The translations under genes were made by a program, and so were the position numbers. Under the pieces are notes generated by a model. That model was not told the origin of the DNA, did not search any database, and was given only the letters and a program-made list of their open reading frames with translations. From JBPCOB01 sp051000715 (lineage in GTDB: Bacteria > Actinomycetota > Actinomycetes > JALYNC01): a stretch of 6,821 bases of DNA. The first letter of the stretch is position 1; every line of letters begins with the position of its first letter. Of the stretch, positions 4,512 through 6,821 are shown piece by piece. The DNA lies in NCBI GenBank assembly GCA_051000715.1, contig JBPCOB010000047.1, forward strand, positions 1 through 6,821, written 5' to 3'.

Positions 4512-6485
4512 TTGAGCGACAGCACTGACCTCATGTCGAGCGAGCGCGCCGGCCCGGCTGAGGCCTCCTCGTCGACCAACGGCGAGAACGGCGGTACGGC
4601 GAGCCGTCGCCGCCGCGGCACCGGTAGCGGCTTGGCCGCGATGGTGCTCCCCGAGCTCCAGGCCGTGGCTACGGGATTGGGCATCACCGGGACCGCCCGG
4701 ATGCGCAAGAGCCAGCTGATCGAGGCGATCACCTCCCGGCAGGCCGGGCCAAGTGGTTCGCCGGCCGCTCCGCAGGCAGACGGCAGCCCGCCGAACGGCA
4801 GTTCCGCGCCCGGCGAGGTTGGCACCCGCCGCCGCCGACCAGTTGCCGGCCAGCCGCCCTCGCGGCCGGAACCGTCGGGCCCTGCGCCCACTCCGTTGAC
4901 CGACTCGCCACCCGCCGACGTACCAACCGTGGCGCCGGAACAGCTGCAGACCAGGGAGCCGACGTCGAGCGCCGAGCCGGCTGACCGTCCTCCGCGTCGT
5001 GAAAGGACCAGTCGCCAGGAGCGGTGGGAGCGCGGCCGCGGTGGCCAGCAGCAGACTGGGGATCGCACCCAGCAGGTGGATGATCGCCAGCCGCAGGCAG
5101 CCGGCGACCAGCAGCAAAACGGCGACGGGCAAGACGGCGGGCGGCAGCAGAGCGCGGACCGCCCGTCGCAGGTAGCGGGCGACCGGCAGGCGCCGCCGTC
5201 CGGCGACCGGCAGCAGCCGGCCGCTGGCCGCGAGGAGGACTTCGACAGGGGCAGCAACCGGCGCCGCGGCCGGTTCCGCGACCGCAACCGCAGCCGCAAC
5301 CGCCCGGGTGAGCGCTTCGGCGGTGAGGCTGAGCCGACGGTGGCCGAGGGCGACGTGCTGGTTCCCGTCGCTGGCATCGTCGACATCCTCGACAACTACG
5401 CCTTCGTCCGGACCTCCGGTTACCTCCCCGGGGCCAACGACGTCTATGTCTCGCTGGCGCAGGTACGCCGGTACGGCTTGCGCAAGGGCGACGCCGTCAC
5501 CGGCGCGGTCAAGGCACCGCGGGACGGCGAACGGCGGGAGAAGTTCAACGCGCTAGTTCGGCTGGACGCGGTCAACGGGACCGATCCCGAGCAGGCCCGT
5601 GACCGAATCGAGTTCAACAAGCTGACCCCCCTCTACCCCCAGGACCGGCTTCGGCTGGAAAACGACGCGACCGCCCTGACGACCCGCATCATCGACCTGG
5701 TGGCGCCGATCGGTAAGGGCCAGCGCGGCTTGATCGTCAGCCCGCCAAAGGCGGGCAAGACCATGGTGCTGCAGTCCATCGCCAACGCGATCACCACCAA
5801 CAACCCCGAGTGCCACCTCATGGTCGTCCTGGTCGACGAGCGACCGGAGGAGGTCACCGACATGCAGCGGTCGGTGAAGGGCGAGGTCATCGCCTCGACT
5901 TTCGACCGGCCGGCGGAGGATCACACCACCGTCGCGGAGCTGTCCATCGAGCGAGCAAAGCGGCTGGTCGAGATGGGGCACGACGTCGTCGTCCTGCTCG
6001 ACTCGATCACTCGGCTCGGACGGGCCTACAACCTCGCGGCACCGGCCTCCGGGCGCATCCTGTCCGGCGGTGTCGACTCGACCGCGCTCTATCCCCCGAA
6101 GCGCTTCTTCGGCGCCGCACGCAACATCGAGCACGGCGGCTCGCTGACCATCCTGGCCACCGCGCTGGTCGAGACCGGCTCCCGGATGGACGAGGTGATC
6201 TTCGAGGAGTTCAAGGGCACCGGCAACATGGAGCTCAAGCTCGACCGCAAGCTCGCCGACAAGCGGATCTTCCCGGCGGTTGACGTCGATGCGTCCGGCA
6301 CCCGCAAGGAGGAGCTGCTGATGTCCGCCGAGGAGCTCGCCATCACCTGGAAGCTGCGGCGGGTCCTGCACGCGCTGGAGATGGGCCAGGCTCTCGAGCT
6401 GCTCCTGGGCAAGATGAAGTCGACCCGCAGCAACGTCGAGTTCCTGATGCAGATCCAGAACTCGACGGTCGGCCCGGGGGAGTAG
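4512..6485 (+). CDS. rho: Transcription termination factor Rho, with long disordered insertion
   Basis: Rho is a hexameric RNA-dependent ATPase/helicase that ends transcription. At 657 aa it is about 240 residues longer than E. coli Rho, as is common in actinobacteria. Order: a SAP-like N-terminal helix domain (~38-77), a disordered insertion (~78-275), the cold-shock-type RNA-binding domain (~277-357) and the RecA-like ATPase. Catalytic features are intact: P-loop SPPKAGKT (410-417), Walker B DVVVLLDS (491-498), Q-loop near SGRILSGGVD and R-loop TGSRMDE. The loop lysines of E. coli (283, 326) are arginine here (515, 558). The insertion has a glutamine-rich part (179-240, 17 Gln in 62 residues) and then an Arg/Asn-rich part (RRRGRFRDRNRSRNR). 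The start is TTG 4512, six bases after AAGGA (4501-4505), giving MSDSTDLMSS like other actinobacterial Rho; the frame is open to 4371 but that stretch is leader. rpmE follows 48 bp downstream, probably in the same transcript. Confidence 0.96.
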   Translation: MSDSTDLMSSERAGPAEASSSTNGENGGTASRRRRGTGSGLAAMVLPELQAVATGLGITGTARMRKSQLIEAITSRQAGPSGSPAAPQADGSPPNGSSAPGEVGTRRRRPVAGQPPSRPEPSGPAPTPLTDSPPADVPTVAPEQLQTREPTSSAEPADRPPRRERTSRQERWERGRGGQQQTGDRTQQVDDRQPQAAGDQQQNGDGQDGGRQQSADRPSQVAGDRQAPPSGDRQQPAAGREEDFDRGSNRRRGRFRDRNRSRNRPGERFGGEAEPTVAEGDVLVPVAGIVDILDNYAFVRTSGYLPGANDVYVSLAQVRRYGLRKGDAVTGAVKAPRDGERREKFNALVRLDAVNGTDPEQARDRIEFNKLTPLYPQDRLRLENDATALTTRIIDLVAPIGKGQRGLIVSPPKAGKTMVLQSIANAITTNNPECHLMVVLVDERPEEVTDMQRSVKGEVIASTFDRPAEDHTTVAELSIERAKRLVEMGHDVVVLLDSITRLGRAYNLAAPASGRILSGGVDSTALYPPKRFFGAARNIEHGGSLTILATALVETGSRMDEVIFEEFKGTGNMELKLDRKLADKRIFPAVDVDASGTRKEELLMSAEELAITWKLRRVLHALEMGQALELLLGKMKSTRSNVEFLMQIQNSTVGPGE

Positions 6486-6533
6486 TTACGCCGCGCCTGG
6501 CGTTACCGGCACCGAGATCGTGAGGAGAAAGCA

Positions 6534-6740
6534 ATGAAGAGCGACATCCACCCTGAGTACCGCGAGACCACCGTTGTCTGCACGTGCGGGAACACCTTCA
6601 CGACCCGCAGTACGGCGCGCAGCGGCAGCATCCACGCCGACGTGTGCTCGGCCTGCCACCCCTTCTACACCGGCAAGCAGAAGATCCTCGACGTCGGCGG
6701 CCGGGTGGAGAAGTTCGAGAAGCGGTTCGGCAAGCGCTAG
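6534..6740 (+). CDS. rpmE: 50S ribosomal protein L31, zinc-binding (C+) form
   Basis: A 68-aa protein, MKSDIHPEYRETTVVCTCGN onward, is unmistakably bacterial L31, a large-subunit protein that helps bridge the two ribosomal subunits. It keeps the four zinc ligands of the C+ type: Cys16 and Cys18 (CTC) and Cys38 and Cys41 (CSAC), followed by HPFYTGKQ and a basic C-terminus ending RFGKR. Cells with this form usually replace it by a cysteine-free paralogue under zinc limitation (a Zur-regulated exchange); no such paralogue is in this window. The start ATG is set by GAGGAG (6522-6527) six bases upstream. The 48-bp gap from rho has only a weak 5-bp hairpin (6488-6503), so read-through from rho is likely, as in the widespread rho-rpmE-prfA order. 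Confidence 0.97.
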   Translation: MKSDIHPEYRETTVVCTCGNTFTTRSTARSGSIHADVCSACHPFYTGKQKILDVGGRVEKFEKRFGKR

Positions 6741-6746
6741 CGACGC

Positions 6747-6821
6747 GGGGGGGGGGGGGGGGGGGGGGGGGGGAGGAAGAGGGGGGAGGGACCGCTTGTG
6801 TTGGAGCGGGGGGGAGGGGAA
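6747..6821. other. Poly-G run and low-complexity contig end, probable sequencing artefact
   Basis: Six bases after the rpmE stop a run of 27 consecutive G begins (6747-6773), followed by purine-rich, G-dominated sequence with further runs of 6 and 7 G to the last base. Such a tail is typical of no-signal cycles in two-colour short-read chemistry carried to a contig end. GGAAGAG at 6775-6781 also matches the core of the common short-read adapter, which may be coincidence. The expected neighbour prfA is not seen. I would not annotate biology here. Confidence 0.8.

Noticed and set aside
4346..5395. 349-codon minus-strand open frame over the rho N-terminal region
   Set aside because: Ser/Arg/Pro-rich shadow of the repetitive Rho insertion, with no recognisable domain.
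6488..6503. Hairpin between rho and rpmE as a terminator
   Set aside because: Only a 5-bp stem (ACGCC/GGCGT) with no T-tract; too weak to call, and the genes are probably co-transcribed.
6747..6773. G-run as a G-quadruplex or phase-variable homopolymer
   Set aside because: Position at the sequence end and the degenerate G-rich tail after it fit base-calling artefact better than a biological tract.

Overview
The window is high-GC DNA (strong G/C preference at third codon positions) carrying an actinobacterial housekeeping segment: arginyl-tRNA synthetase (argS), transcription terminator Rho (rho) and ribosomal protein L31 (rpmE). The ArgS N-terminus beginning MTPAEL, the Rho N-terminus SDSTDLM, the Rho with a long disordered insertion, and the frequent GTG/TTG starts all fit an actinomycete. 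I favour the Micromonosporaceae, but that placement is from memory of such proteins and not from a search.

Layout, left to right: (1) the C-terminal 54 codons of an unrecognised + strand gene (ends 166), followed by an 11-bp hairpin; (2) argS on +, probably translated from a leaderless GTG at 275; (3) a small Dabb-domain (dimeric alpha/beta barrel) gene on the minus strand whose stop codon directly abuts the argS stop; (4) diverging from it, a small four-helix membrane protein resembling the DUF6789 type; (5) a 12-helix MFS exporter of the DHA3 (MefA/EntS-like) type; (6) a 393-bp non-coding region holding a good promoter and a long leader with five well-formed hairpins; (7) rho from a TTG start, then rpmE 48 bp downstream, probably co-transcribed; (8) about 80 terminal bases dominated by a 27-G run, which look like sequencing artefact at a contig end.

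The argS and rho-rpmE genes belong to core translation and transcription. In many actinobacteria argS is followed by lysA-hom-thrC-thrB before rho; here three accessory genes (Dabb, small membrane protein, MFS) occupy that interval. The most notable signals are the rho leader with mutually exclusive pairings, a 16-nt dyad lying on the -35 box of the rho promoter, and a glutamine-rich, degenerate-repeat disordered segment inside Rho. I see no CRISPR, insertion sequence, tRNA or rRNA, and no clear candidate for a wholly new multi-gene system.
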